Below are positions 25,336-37,700 of a stretch of DNA of 64,000 nucleotides, piece by piece (within the stretch, counting starts at the first letter, position 1; every line of letters starts with the position of its first letter). The position numbers and the translations under genes were made by a program. This DNA is from Siphlonurus alternatus (Eukaryota > Arthropoda > Insecta > Ephemeroptera > Siphlonuridae), in NCBI GenBank assembly GCA_949825025.1, contig OX463780.1, forward strand, positions 19,751,480-19,815,479, given 5' to 3'. The notes beneath the pieces were generated by a model that was not told the DNA's origin, did not search any database, and worked only from the letters and a program-made list of their open reading frames with translations.

Positions 25336-27874
25336 CTTGCAGACAGTTACTTTATTATACAATATATAAAATATATTTTTTTATAGTCAAGAAGTATTAT
25401 GATAGTTTGTGTTATCCTGTGAAGCTTTTGTTTTGTTTCATTGTAATTATTATATTCGTATGAAAATTTGTCATTTCTTTCGTCTGTTTTTCGTCTCGAC
25501 TCCTCTAATATAAAACAAATCCGCCGTCAATGTCGTCATAATACCCCACCCACAGTTCTTTTTAATTTGTGTCTGTTGCTTATTTGAATCCCTTTGTTAA
25601 AACCCTTGTTATGATAACTCACCTAAATACTTGAAATACTTTATTGATTGATTAACTACTGCAATGTTAATTCTTGGACTATAGACTATAGTTGAAGATA
25701 CTGTAAGTACAAAATTTAACCATTTTAAATCACCCAGTAAATCTAAAACGGTTTGTATTAAAATCTGATAGTGCCATAAAACCAAGATTTTGTATTTTAT
25801 TTACCATTAATTAAATTTTTTTAAGCTATGATGATTATTTTCTTTTAAGATTGAAAGCAAGTTTTGTGTATATACTACTAAACTAAACTTGACGGTATAG
25901 TTGATATCTTTCAATCAAGTTACTGGGAGAAGTAGGCTAGAGCAAGAAGAATTCTAGCTAAGGTTTTAATAAGATACCATATATTTCATTACTCATGTGT
26001 GTGCCACAGGATGATTTTAAGTTTTAAGTAATGCAATCCAACAATTTTAGTTTTCATCAAAATAGAAATATGTAGTTATCATAGAAAGTTCAGCTACAGC
26101 CAGCTCAATAGACTCTTGATAATAAGCTGATTTTATTCAACTTTCTGCTGAATTTTCTATGGCAATTCCTTCTGTAGAAAACCAACGCATGCCCTCAAAT
26201 CATCCTATCACATGCCACTGATTGTGAGTGTGACATTTTCTTGTATGATGACGACTGATACAGGGCCCTAGACTGGGACATAGACAGGGACAGAGATGGA
26301 CCAGGCAAGCGCACCAGCAAAGACAGTGTCTTGGTACAGAGTCTCGACCTGACCTCACACCCTGACGACGCCTGTCGCTCTCTCTCAGTGCTCACAGATT
26401 CAACGGAGCAGAGCGCTCCCGTCAACTTCGACATGTCAAACAGGGTGAGAGGATGAAGAACGTGTTGTACAGTTCAGTATTAATTAGAAAACTGCATAAA
26501 AATAAGCTTTAGTAAATAACGTTTTAATTTAAGTTGTTGAGAAAATTTATGTACAATATGTTTTGACAAAAAAAGTGTCAACAACAAATTTATAAATGCT
26601 TGAAATAAGTATTTATCTAAGATATATCTAAGTGGATGAAGAATGACAAATAATAAGGAGGGGGGAGGCAGACAAAACACAAAACTTTTTTTTTTTTTTT
26701 TTTAAAAAAGGGTTGGGTCCCCTTTTTTGTTAATTGTCTCAGAATGTCAGAATGTAAATAATTTGAATTACTGTACAATAAATTTGCATTATAAGGCAAA
26801 GATTTATCCTTTTTTTTTTTTTTTTTTTTTTTTATAATCTTAATGGTAACATAGTTAATTTTTTTAATTTATTTAATCCAAATTATTGCTAAGACACGGT
26901 GCATGTGAAATGCTGCAGGCCAAGCTGCCTCGAGGCATAGAGAAGATCCGTCCGCACCTTGAGCACATAGACAACGTTCCTCTGCTGGTGTCTCTGTTCA
27001 CTGACTGTACGCCCGCGGCCACTCGAGAGATGCTCGGGATCATGCAGGAATATGGGGAGGTAGTGTGTGCCATGGGATCATCTGCCAATGCAGACAACAT
27101 GCCGATCTTCATGCAGGCAGACGCCAGGCAAGTCAATGATCTTGGTCATAGTACTTTAAAATGATTATGTAATCTGCCATCTATCTCGAAAGGCATTAAA
27201 TTGTTTTTGCTCTCTTTTACAAATTCTGATAATGATAGAACGGAAAAGGTTTCCAATTCATGCAAAAAAGACAATGTAATGATAAACACTCACTGAGCTA
27301 AATAATATCCTCCCTTTTGGTTTCAGTATGGCAGTAGAGCCGCTTTACCCGCAGGTGTGCCAGAGGGTTCCAGTCTTCTCTCCTGTGAGCTCGGAACGAG
27401 GACCATCTCCTGTGGAGCTCAGCAGGTCACTCAACTCCGTGGCGTGCTCTGTTAGTTTCCTGCGAGAGGACCCCATCTCAATCTTCCACCTCATCATGGA
27501 GGTAACCTCTTATTCAGAACTTATTTATTTATTATATTTTCCTCATGAGAACATAAATAACAAGTCAGAGGCAGGAGATAGGAACTAATGTCTTGTTTGA
27601 AATGTAAATTCTAACCATTTTTCCCTTGCTCACTCTGGCTGCTAAATGTAATAAAATATCAGTAAACAGATATAATACTTTACTTTGTTTTGTTTTCTTG
27701 ACATTACTATTTATCTGCTGTATATTTTATGAACAATTAATGAGTAGTGAAAAATTAAAGGAAATAAAATCATATAGTTGCTCTTGTAATAAAATATCTA
27801 TACTTTTGAAACAAATTTTATTTTATACACTAAAAAGATGTACCAAATGATCTACAGACTAATTATTGCTTTTC

Positions 27875-27908
<34 letters not shown>

Positions 27909-30725
27909 AGTGCCGCCACTTTATGCAATGCGTTACCAACTGCCTGCAGTTCTGGCTGAGTTCCAGCATTGCCGTCAGTCTAATCCAGGTTGTGGCCATC
28001 ATCGTGCTACTGCCCCCACTCTTTACAACAGGTACCTACCCAAAATAATGTGGCCATGTTGATGGCATTATGGTTGGTTCTTTTATAGCTCTGTTGGTTG
28101 TTTCATTTTGCTAAAAAAATAATTTTTGTTTGTGCAGGCCAAGTACTGTGGCTACAGTGTGTGGTGATCCCCATCCTAGCTCTGGCCCTCGTGGGCAAGC
28201 CGACTGATGCTCAGATCATGCAGCGTGCCACCGGCAAGAACCAGTGCATGATCACCGGAGAGGTAAGTCACATTTACTGTGATCCAGTTATTGCTCGTAA
28301 TTGAACTTATTGTTTGTCTGCAAAATTTATTTATTTATTTTTATTTATTTATTTATTTCACATTAGATATCAGTTGATACATTGTGACTACATACTAAAC
28401 AAAATTAAAAAAAAAAAAAGCTGTAAAAAAAAAAAAAAAAAAAATAGTAATACAATCATATAGACAAACATCAAAATACCACAATTAAAATAATTAAAAT
28501 AACAATATTAATAATTACAGAATTTATGGTATATATACAAACAACATAACTATAGACAATTTTCATTTTGCATTTGCTTAATAGAATAATAATTTTTTTT
28601 AATAAGATAGGCAAACACTTTTTTCTTAAAAACAGGTATACTTTCGATTTTCTTTAGACAGTCTGGTAGTTTATTGTACAACACTGAGCTAAGATAACAA
28701 TGGTCTCTTTTAGTTTGCTCATATCCTCCAAACTTTTTATGCAATAGATTAGACTGTCTAGTATTACGTCCAGTCACCTCTTTGTTACTTTGAAATAAAT
28801 AATAATTACTTTTAACATACATGATCATAAAAAAAATAGAAATACATGGGAAATTCAATATATTAAGTTTCTCCCATATTTTTTTACAACTTTGACCTGA
28901 CTTGGCTTGAATCATGCTTCTAATTATTTTCTTTTGGCTTACAAATACACTGTCAGCGTGGGTAGATGAACCCCACAAAAGTATGCCATAAGTTATTACA
29001 GAATATACATAACCATAATACACTAATTTTAAAGATTCTAAATTACAAATTTTACTAAGCTGCATCATAGCAAAATTGATTTTTGCCAATTTCTTATTTA
29101 GTTCAATTATATGCACTTGCCAAGACAATTTATCATCAATATAAATGCCTAAATATTTACAACTAGATACTAGTTTAATATTAGTTAATGACTCAAAATG
29201 TTTTTTTTTTAAATATATAATTATTTATTCATAGTTGAATCATTCAATTGCAAATTTCAGATTTTGTTTGTGGTAAAGAATAATGTTTCATGATTCAATT
29301 TTTTTTTTTTTAGTTAAATAATTTTAATACTAATTACTACTACTAATTTAGTTAAATACTAAAGATATTAACTTAAGCTAATCCCTCTGCTTTCAGGCGG
29401 CTTTGTTTGTGCTGTGGTTCTACGGCAGTAAATTTGTACCTGCGGGGGTTACTCTGTTGTGCCTGTACGCTGGAGCACTGTCCAGCCTGTGTCCCCTGCT
29501 TCCCGGGGCGGAGGGGTGTGCGCTGCTCTATCCATCCAAGTCACGAGAGGGGGCCTCTTGGAGGGGCTGGGGCGACAACCTGGCCTCTCTGACTGCTCTG
29601 CAACACGCCTCCTGTCTACTACTCGTCATTTACCTCATGGTCATATCTGTGGGTTTTGTGCACCGCCAGGGTCCAATATGGAACGTCAGCCCAACTCGTA
29701 ACAAGCTGTGGCTGCTCGGAGTGCTGCTAGTGTGAGTCTAGGGAACTGTTGGTTTAATATAAATAAAATATCCCTTGTCATTTTAAATTATAATGAAACT
29801 AAGAAAACATTTATTAATTTTGTTCTGCATGACTTAACGTTGAAGTCATGTTTGACCTAAAAGTGCTTTCTTTCACAATTTACTGTTACTGTAAGATTAA
29901 CAACCTGTTCAGCATTAAAATAGAGCAGCTTAAACTGTAAACTGTAATGCGGTAATAGGGTGATGCCTAGAAAGGTAACAGTTTTTAATTATTTAGAAGT
30001 GTACTAAATTTTTGTGAACAATGTCACTGAATGTAGTGTTGCATGCAGATATGAGAGATTTTAAAATTAATATTTTTCTTATGCAATAGGGTGGTACTGC
30101 AGCTGGGCTTTTCTGCATTGGCGCTCGGCCCCCTAGTGGTGGATGACGTTGACTCATCACCAGGACTTGCAGACGTGCCCTGGCTTGTCTACTTTGTGGC
30201 GGGGGCGTCGCCTTTTGTCGTTTTTCTCATCAATGAGCTGGTCAAGCAGCAGGAAATCAAGTAAGACCACAGATTTATTATGTACCAAAAATTATTGAAA
30301 GCTAGAGCTAGGTCTGCCACATTTAATGTTTTTTTTTCTGGCATGTTTGGGAGTTCTGGGATTGTGGTCCGATAATTAAGGATCGTTAGTAACTAATAAT
30401 TACTGAAATTTTTAAAATATGATTAAAATCAAATTAAATGTGACTCACATTGTCAGTTTTATTCTCATCATTTTGCAAACAAAAAGTTGAGAAAAGGTTG
30501 AGAATATTTTTCTTCCCCTTTCAACATTTTTCGTAGTACTGTACGTACCACAATTAAAATTGCAATATTGTAACTAAATACTGTTTCTCCTGTAAACATG
30601 ACTCAATATTTAAATCTTTTCATTTATTTTATTAAATTTTTACTTTTTTCAGAGCCAGCGTACGTCAACAGAAAAAGGCCCGTTTAGAATTTGGAACAAA
30701 ACTTGGAATGAACTCTCCGTTTTAA
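12359..30725 (+). CDS. TMEM94: TMEM94 orthologue, P-type-ATPase-like ER membrane protein, 25 coding exons
   Basis: Exons: 12359-12486, 12608-12751, 13155-13291, 13352-13545, 13936-14199, 14466-14672, 16171-16323, 16504-16607, 16691-16806, 17397-17646, 20180-20273, 20532-20746, 22088-22331, 23998-24087, 24141-24289, 24828-25010, 25104-25205, 26264-26444, 26919-27127, 27327-27501, 27911-28031, 28138-28262, 29397-29731, 30090-30260, 30653-30725. All phases agree: 4164 nt, 1387 residues, close to the vertebrate length. TMEM94 is an ER protein with P-type ATPase architecture, implicated in magnesium uptake into the ER. Seen here are two N-terminal helices, VNLPWALLVRGDLVEMRPGQ, two more helices, CCVDKKGILSWPNP (Asp near residue 415), LTSLKPLG-like SLKPLGLSILLN, KLPRGIEKIRPHLEHIDNVP, TDCTP, six C-terminal helices, and the conserved ending TKLGMNSPF. 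The start at 12359 (ATGATG) is the first Met of the conserved N-terminal exon. Two introns use GC donors (after 25010 and 27127). Confidence 0.93.
18715..18973. mobile_element. Foldback MITE-like element in a TMEM94 intron
   Basis: The left arm (TGAGTGGACTCGGAGACCC, then CAGAGACCTCCGTGACATATGGCCAGG) is mirrored at 18905-18973 as its imperfect complement. An inner GC-rich pair (GAGAGTGGCGGCGCTG and CAGTGGCGCTGCCACTCTC) extends the hairpin. There is no coding capacity and no clear target duplication. Confidence 0.65.
20303..20451. mobile_element. Short MITE-like element in a TMEM94 intron
   Basis: It begins CAGTGGCGTAGTTAGAG and ends CTTATGCCACT, giving short imperfect inverted ends with a G-rich left and C-rich right interior (GGGGGAGGGAA and CCTCCTCCTCCTTT). 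CAGTGGCGTA termini are common in small DNA transposons. No flanking duplication was identified. Confidence 0.4.
21055..21082 (+). repeat. Poly(A) tract
   Basis: A run of about 27 A residues in the intron after exon 12 of TMEM94. Other long homopolymers in its introns are poly(T) at 25301-25332, 26811-26832 and 27879-27906; the last one forms the polypyrimidine tract of the exon starting at 27911. Confidence 0.8.
22587..22720 (-). mobile_element. Possible 3' end of an antisense retroelement
   Basis: A T-run at 22587-22606 (a poly(A) tail on the minus strand) abuts a segment containing the inverted motif CCAAGGTTATTAAATATAACCTTATTGG. This layout is typical of a LINE or SINE 3' end. No protein remnant was recognised, so assignment is tentative. 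Confidence 0.35.
28325..29205 (-). pseudogene. 5'-truncated non-LTR retrotransposon, reverse transcriptase C-terminus
   Basis: The minus-strand frame from about 29200 to 28550 reads SCKYLGIYIDDKLSWQVHI, LKLVYYGYVYSVITYGILLW, then QKKIIRSMIQAKSG and a 3'-domain, the usual ending of Jockey/CR1-type reverse transcriptases. It finishes at an (ATTT)n run at 28325-28358, i.e. a TAAA-type tail on its own strand. The catalytic part is absent, so the copy is 5'-truncated and dead. It sits antisense in the intron between the TMEM94 exons ending at 28262 and starting at 29397. Confidence 0.75.
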
Positions 30726-30803
30726 AGTTTTAAAAAACCTCAATACTACTGTATTACCTGTAAATAGAGTAGCCCTAATATATATTTTTCATTATAAATT
30801 TAT

Positions 30804-30809
30804 AATAAA
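30804..30809 (+). terminator. TMEM94 poly(A) signal
   Basis: AATAAA lies 79 bp after the TMEM94 stop codon (30723-30725) and is the first canonical signal downstream. Confidence 0.6.
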
Positions 30810-30829
30810 ATGACTGAAAATTGTGTATT

Positions 30830-32556
30830 AAAAATTAGATAGAGAATGTAGTTAATTATGTTGTTATGAACTCAAAGATTTTATACTTTTATCATCAAAA
30901 CCCAAACAAGATATCTAACTCATATGGGATGTTCCTATAGCATATACAAGCTACAGTATATCAGCTACTGTGCATAACTTCAGTATTCTTGATTTTGAAC
31001 TTCCCATAAATATACAACATATAGTCTTTTATTGACATATGTTACTGTGGGTTCTGTACATATTATGACATATTGCAGTGTTTATTTAGTTATATTGACA
31101 TTTTCTTTGCCATTGAAGTGATGATATATAGTACACAAAACTACACTTTGTATTTAAGGGTTACTTGCCAGCATTTATATACCAATCTCACCATGCTGTT
31201 TGTCATTACATCTCATATATAAATTATAGTGGTAATCAACATCACACAATTTACCTTTAAAATACAAATTTCTACTTTTACACTCTCACAACACACTTAA
31301 GGTATGATAAATTTAGGTCTGTTTTTCATATAATTAAGGTAAAAGTATATAGTTTAATTGTTGAACTTATAATGTAGCATATATGTTTATGTTGACAAAT
31401 ATGTGATCCAGATTTATTGTTGCGTATATATGCAGATATTTTGCTGAATGTGTCTGACGATATAGTTGCATTTTTTCCCTCTTCTTCTCTATTATTCTGC
31501 AATGTTGTAAAGGGGTAATAGCTATATAGGTATAGCTATATTTTTAGCTATATATCTCCCACTATGAAACCTTTTAGGGTGAATTATTTCTATAATATAG
31601 ATTATCTATACTTATGGAGATGGGGGATGTCTACTTGTTTCATATATATTTGAATACTCCCTATACTGGATACGGTATCATTGATTTTATAAGCACATTA
31701 AACTACAACAAAATATTTCACTCCACTAGCTCTTTATTAAAGTAACTTAAATTTGTGTTAATAGTCATGCATGCATTATATTTAGAGGAAATAAAAGGTC
31801 TGTTCGTATACCAAGCACCAAAAGGTTTACGAACAGATTCAACCAAAAATTCACCAAAATTTTCCAAAGTTTATTAAATCAAAGTCAATATCTTAGTAAT
31901 TAATGATTAATGAATCTAAATGTATGCGAATTCTCTAAATCTATATATTTTGTTTGGAAAAAAAAAATAGACATATTAAAAGTTCAAATATATTTATTTT
32001 ATAATGAAATATTGGCATTAATATTATCAGATTATACAGTATAACTTGTACCATATGCAGTCATTAACTTTTATTTCTTATATATACCTCGACCCAACTC
32101 TGTACCAATTTATTTAATAAATATATGCCAATGTACCAATTTAAGTATTAAAGAGAAAACAAAGTCAAAGTAGCTTCATAATATATTTGCCTAACTCTTG
32201 CATGCTGAATCCGTGGTATCCAATTAAGTTGGACTACTTCTGAATATTTTGTTTTATTTTGCTGAATTTTAATTGTTAATGATGCAATTATATACATAAA
32301 GTTTTAATTAATGTGAAAATTCAGGGGAAAAAACATTGAATGTAAGTAGTTATTTACGTTATGATCAGGATGTGTCATGTGCATCAAAATGATAAAATAT
32401 ATTGTAAATGAGCGGCCTACACTGATTGCTCATTTAATTTTGGTGTGGTGTGTAGCAATTACTTGTATAATTGCAGACTGTTATACCGTTTATTAAATTT
32501 TATTCACGAATAAAAATTGTCAAATAATTCATGAATACCAAAAATACTTTTTTTGA

Positions 32557-32597
<41 letters not shown>

Positions 32598-34290
32598 CCG
32601 ATTTTGTCTTGTCCAAAGCTGTTTTAAACTGATTTTTACCAGCAAACCTATATAATTATACGTGAGAATTTTTTTCAATACCATTCTATTCATTTTAAAT
32701 TAAATTTGACCATAAATTAAAATCATTAATTAAAATATATAATTATAATATATTTCTCAGTTATTATTAATTATTATAGAAAATGAAATGGTCACAATTC
32801 GTGTTTCATTTTCAGTAATGGATTTTGCAATGAAAGGTTATTTGTGGAGTTTTGTAACTTTGTACCCTGATAGCTGAGATATCTTTGTTTATGACCTTGG
32901 TAGTGAATTTTCAACGATTTTTTTTTTTTTTTTTTTCAAATTCTTTTTAAACCTTCTGGGGGTCTCAAACCTAAAAATTACATTTCTCTTATGGGATTTC
33001 CATGTTAAATAAAAGTAAAACAAAAATTTTATAATGCATGCATGCACTAAATTTTTATTTTAGGGGTAACTCTTGTCTTTTTGAATCCAATGGTGCCATT
33101 TTAAAATTAATGAAAATAACCCTTCAATAAAAAATTAGCTCCAACACATTAAATAATCAATTTAGCTTTCTTTCTGACATTACCATTCAATCAGGCTTTA
33201 TTTTTTACCCCAGGAACAGCTTTTGAATTTTTGTAAATCGTTTCACATTAAGAATTTTAAAATTAAGGGTAGGAAAATTCATCCCTTAAATTCAAATCCT
33301 TGATGTGAACCGATTTAAAAAATTCAAAAGCTGTTCCGCTGGACAGAATTCTATCCAAATACACGAAATATTTTTATAGTTTTGTAATAATTACTTTATT
33401 GGTTGTGGATAGGCATGCATGCATATAATTTTAAAAATTACTACATTGTTAGTATTCATAATAAATGTCTTTAATTTAATTTAAATAATTTGAAAAATAC
33501 ATACATTTTTTTTCTGCTTACACAGTACGTGTATATATAATATGTTATAAATTTACATTTCTCAATCTCTTTTAGGTTAACAAGAAATTATACAATTTAT
33601 TAATATAGTCTACCCATAAAAAGTACATATTATTATACATGCTGCAATTTTGCTTTCATAAATTATTAATTATATTATAATTACGAAATTGAAGCAAACT
33701 ATATTAATGGGCAAAATGTTATTAAAATACATTTTGTCATATCACATACAAAAATATCAAAATATTTTCATGTGCTCACTTGGTGAGATGCACACATTTC
33801 AAGCATATATGTAAAAGTAGCTAAAATAATTACTAAAAAAACGTTTTGTCATAGAATTAATTCATATTTCTAAAGCATTTTTAATTAATTAAGCTAACTA
33901 AAATTGGACTGTTCGACGAGCTGATATTCACAGTTTAATATCATGGAATACACGGACAAACATACTAAAATTACAGTATCCAATATTGTCATTGCAATTA
34001 ATAATAAAATTATAAATGGGGACAAAAAATAAAAGTTGAAACTTTTTCCTATTGGAAGCAATAATTAAATTAATTGTAATTACCAATTTAATTAATTATA
34101 ATTTACAATTCAAATTTCTACCCGTCCGGTGATCATGTATATTTTTCCCCTTCTGGCATTTAAACATTATTTTAAAAATTAATAAAATTAAAATCAAATT
34201 TGCACTTTTCTTCTTTTATATAATACATTTTACTATTAAGGGAAATATTTAAACAGATTTTGTCTATTGATAGTTCATAATGATAATAAC
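30830..34290. other. Intergenic region between convergent genes
   Basis: AT-rich sequence between the 3' ends of TMEM94 and the minus-strand two-membrane-segment gene. It holds an (AT)n microsatellite at 32563-32596 and a hairpin repeat at 33210-33342, but no recognised gene. Minus-strand AATAAA signals (TTTATT at 34296-34301 and 34313-34318) probably end the minus-strand transcript. Confidence 0.5.
33210..33342. repeat. Imperfect inverted repeat (hairpin element)
   Basis: CCAGGAACAGCTTTTGAATT at the left is mirrored by AATTCAAAAGCTGTTCC at the right, and the inner TCGTTTCACATTAAG and TTGATGTGAACCGA segments also pair. Arms are about 55 bp, consistent with a small foldback MITE. Confidence 0.55.
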
Positions 34291-34495
34291 TATTATTTAT
34301 TATATATAAATGTTTATTATATACTGCTCAACCACGTATACCGCGTGAATGGCAATTTCAAACTTTCGATGAATAGAAAGAAGCTTTTTATATAGACATT
34401 TTCGAAACAAAATTCGATGACTGTCTGCATTTCACAGTCTTGTCCTCGAAGTTTCTCACGCTGATGAATCTGCTGACCGAGAGGCTGCGGCGCGA

Positions 34496-34707
34496 TTAGT
34501 TGGGAGGTGGTGCCTCAGGGGGAAGGTGGTGAGCGCGGCTAAAGCGCCACCACGGCTGCCCGCTGATCGAGGCCGCGGGGTCTAAGACGGGGGCAGCACG
34601 GCCAACTGCGGGCAGCGAGTTGCGACCAACGAACCGCTCGTCCACGATCTCTTCCGACCTGCAATTTAACACCACAAGTTTCTCATGTCACTATATGATA
34701 ATATTTG

Positions 34708-34759
<52 letters not shown>

Positions 34760-37700
34760 ATTATATATATATATTATCTGTATTATGGGACTTGGGTGTA
34801 CGTACGTATTGCAAGGAGTTTCCAGACTTTCCAGTCAGGATATAATAATTTCATGGGTTCAGTTTACAAAAATAGTATACGTAATTATTTATTCAATATC
34901 TTCAATATATGTGAATATTGTGAATGTTATATATAATACATACTTCAACCGATGCGGTCATGTTATCAGTTCAAAAGTAATTGCATAAAAGTATATTGCA
35001 ATGATAATCCTAAAATTTAAAAATACTAACAAGTAAGTTGAAAAATTATTATTGTTTTTACTATAAATAATGAATTATATTCATTTTAGTATTATTATTA
35101 TTAATCATAATACTAAAATGAATCTAATTAATTTGGAAAATATATAATAGACTATGATATATAATATAGAGCAACGCGCAAAGAAAAAATACAATAATTA
35201 TACATGCTATAATATCAAAACATTACAATGAAAACGATTATAATCATGTGAACACCATGCGGCAACCCGCTAAGCAAGTACGTTAAAAAAGTTGCATGTA
35301 TTTGAGGCTCAACGATCAGCAGGGGCAGACCAGTTTCTCAAGGGTCAAGTCTTTCGTATAATTGATAATTCAGTAATTTTTTATTGCTTTTCGATTGCAT
35401 GCATGCACATGAGTAATAGAGTACCGTGTAATGACTTTTTACGTGAAAGGTTTAATTATTTTCATTATTGGATTTAACATGGGTGAGCAATATATATGCA
35501 TTTCCCCCACTTCCATGCATTTTTTAACATATATTGGCATTGTCCCCCCATCACTCTGAAATTTAGTTCTAAATTTGCGCTTATTTGGTAATACACCTAT
35601 AAAATATGTGACAGATTATTAGCTATTTGCTATTATATAGGTATAGTGTTCTATAATCACTTAATCAGTGTAATTATCCATCAGTTATGCCAGTATTTTA
35701 TTATAATACAATTATTTTATAATTTTGTATTTTTTTTTTTCATTAAATAATATGAAACTGCATTTCTGCAAGTTTAAAAAGCATTGGGCTTATGTGAATG
35801 ATTTATTATTCAAATTAATAAATATTGACATTTTTTCTTTAATTAATATAAAACACAGCTTATTTTAGCTCGACACATCGGACACATATTTAAGATCCGC
35901 ATGATGCGTGCGACATCAGTAAGAGATATGTGACTTCGCAAAGGACAAAGGACGATCAAGGTCGCCTCTGGTGATTTGCATGCACCGCGCCTGCTACCTG
36001 GAGGCACGATGACGTCACGGCCGCATTCCGGCAGCAGCAGCCTTGCGGTGAGATCAGTGCGCATTTGCCACGTCGGCCTTATAGTCGTCATTATACGAGA
36101 TTTATCGCACTTTCCCCGACCTGTCATTATATACCGCGTGTGACATGCCTGCTGCTCCAGCATACAAACATCGGCATAATCAAAAACGAGGCCGAGCATG
36201 TATCTAACAAATAGAAAATTAAAATTGGATGTTGTTAAATTTAAAGTTGTTATTATTTTAAGCTAAATTCTATTGTTTATAAAATTATAATATATTCTAT
36301 AATATTGTATTTATATTTATTTATTTTTCACTGTTTCGTAATTTTTAAAATTATAAGCGTCTATAGAATTAATGTAATAATATATAATTCAGGTGCTTTT
36401 AAATATAATATACTACATTTTACAATAAATTGAATTAATTCTGCATCACTAAATTTATAAATTAAATAATTAAAATGCACTTAAAGAAAGAAAAAAAAAT
36501 ATGGTATGGAACTTAATTTGACTCGATCTCCACAATGAAGGCTTTCTTAGTTCCTTAAATTCTCATTGTAATAAAACGTAATTTTTTTTTCTTTAAATAT
36601 TTTTAATATTTAAATTGATATATATTTACATTCATTATTTAGAATGAAAGAAATTCAAATCAATCAATGTTACAATATATTATATCTTTACCCCACTGCG
36701 TCATAAAAAAGCTCTATGAAGCATATATTTTACATTTTGATTTTGCAATTTATATGAGACTTATATTATTTTAAGTATATTATAAGAGTTTATCGTACGC
36801 GAAACAGCGAATATTCCGAATTAATATAATATTACGGTAGAACGTGTTCTATATTTCAGATTTTAAATAAAATCGATCATTAGTTATTTTTCTTTCGTAT
36901 GGGCAAGCAAAACTCGTAAACAAAATGAAGCAGCTGTGCGCTTGACAGTTCCGATCACATTACATTTATAAATAGCATGTCTCCAATTTTTATAACAGTC
37001 TTACGTACGTACCTTCCGAATGTGTGGGACTGAGTCCACGAGGCAGCTGGCATCGGGGCTGTGGCAGGCACTACGTACACGGCTGCCCCGAGCTGCTGCA
37101 AAGGTACGGCCTCTTCGTGCGCGCGCAGGCCGACGGGGCCCTGCCTGTGAGGCCGCAGGTGACGACGCGTGGCATGTCTGCGCGCGCGGTGCTGCACGGC
37201 AAGCAGCAGTGCAGAGACGAGCGCCGCCAGGGCCCCGATGTACAGCAAAACTCCTAGATCGTCGCGGCCGTGGCGCCTTAGTACCACTCCGGCAACCGCT
37301 AACGCCGCCCCGCCCAAGAGCGAGGCCAGCAGTGCAGCTCGCAGGCAGTAATAGCAGAGAAGCTGGGCGCCTGGAGAACAACAACCTGAAAAATAAAGAG
37401 GAATACCTGAAGTCAGAAATAATATTCGTGTACGAATTATATATACGTGTATCTGCTTTCAGCACTGTCTCTATTTAGTTTCTTTACCCTAGCAGCTATA
37501 GCAGAGTGTATTTGCATACCCACAAGCACAGATACTGCAGTGGACAATTTATTTTATTGTTTAAGCTAATTAAGCTAGCGTATTTAAAAAATGCGAAAAT
37601 AAGTAACGCAGGATTTTACATAAAATGAATTAGTTTTTCTATTCGTTATATTAACAATATATAGTGATATAAGATACAAGCTATTAATTTATTGTTTTAA

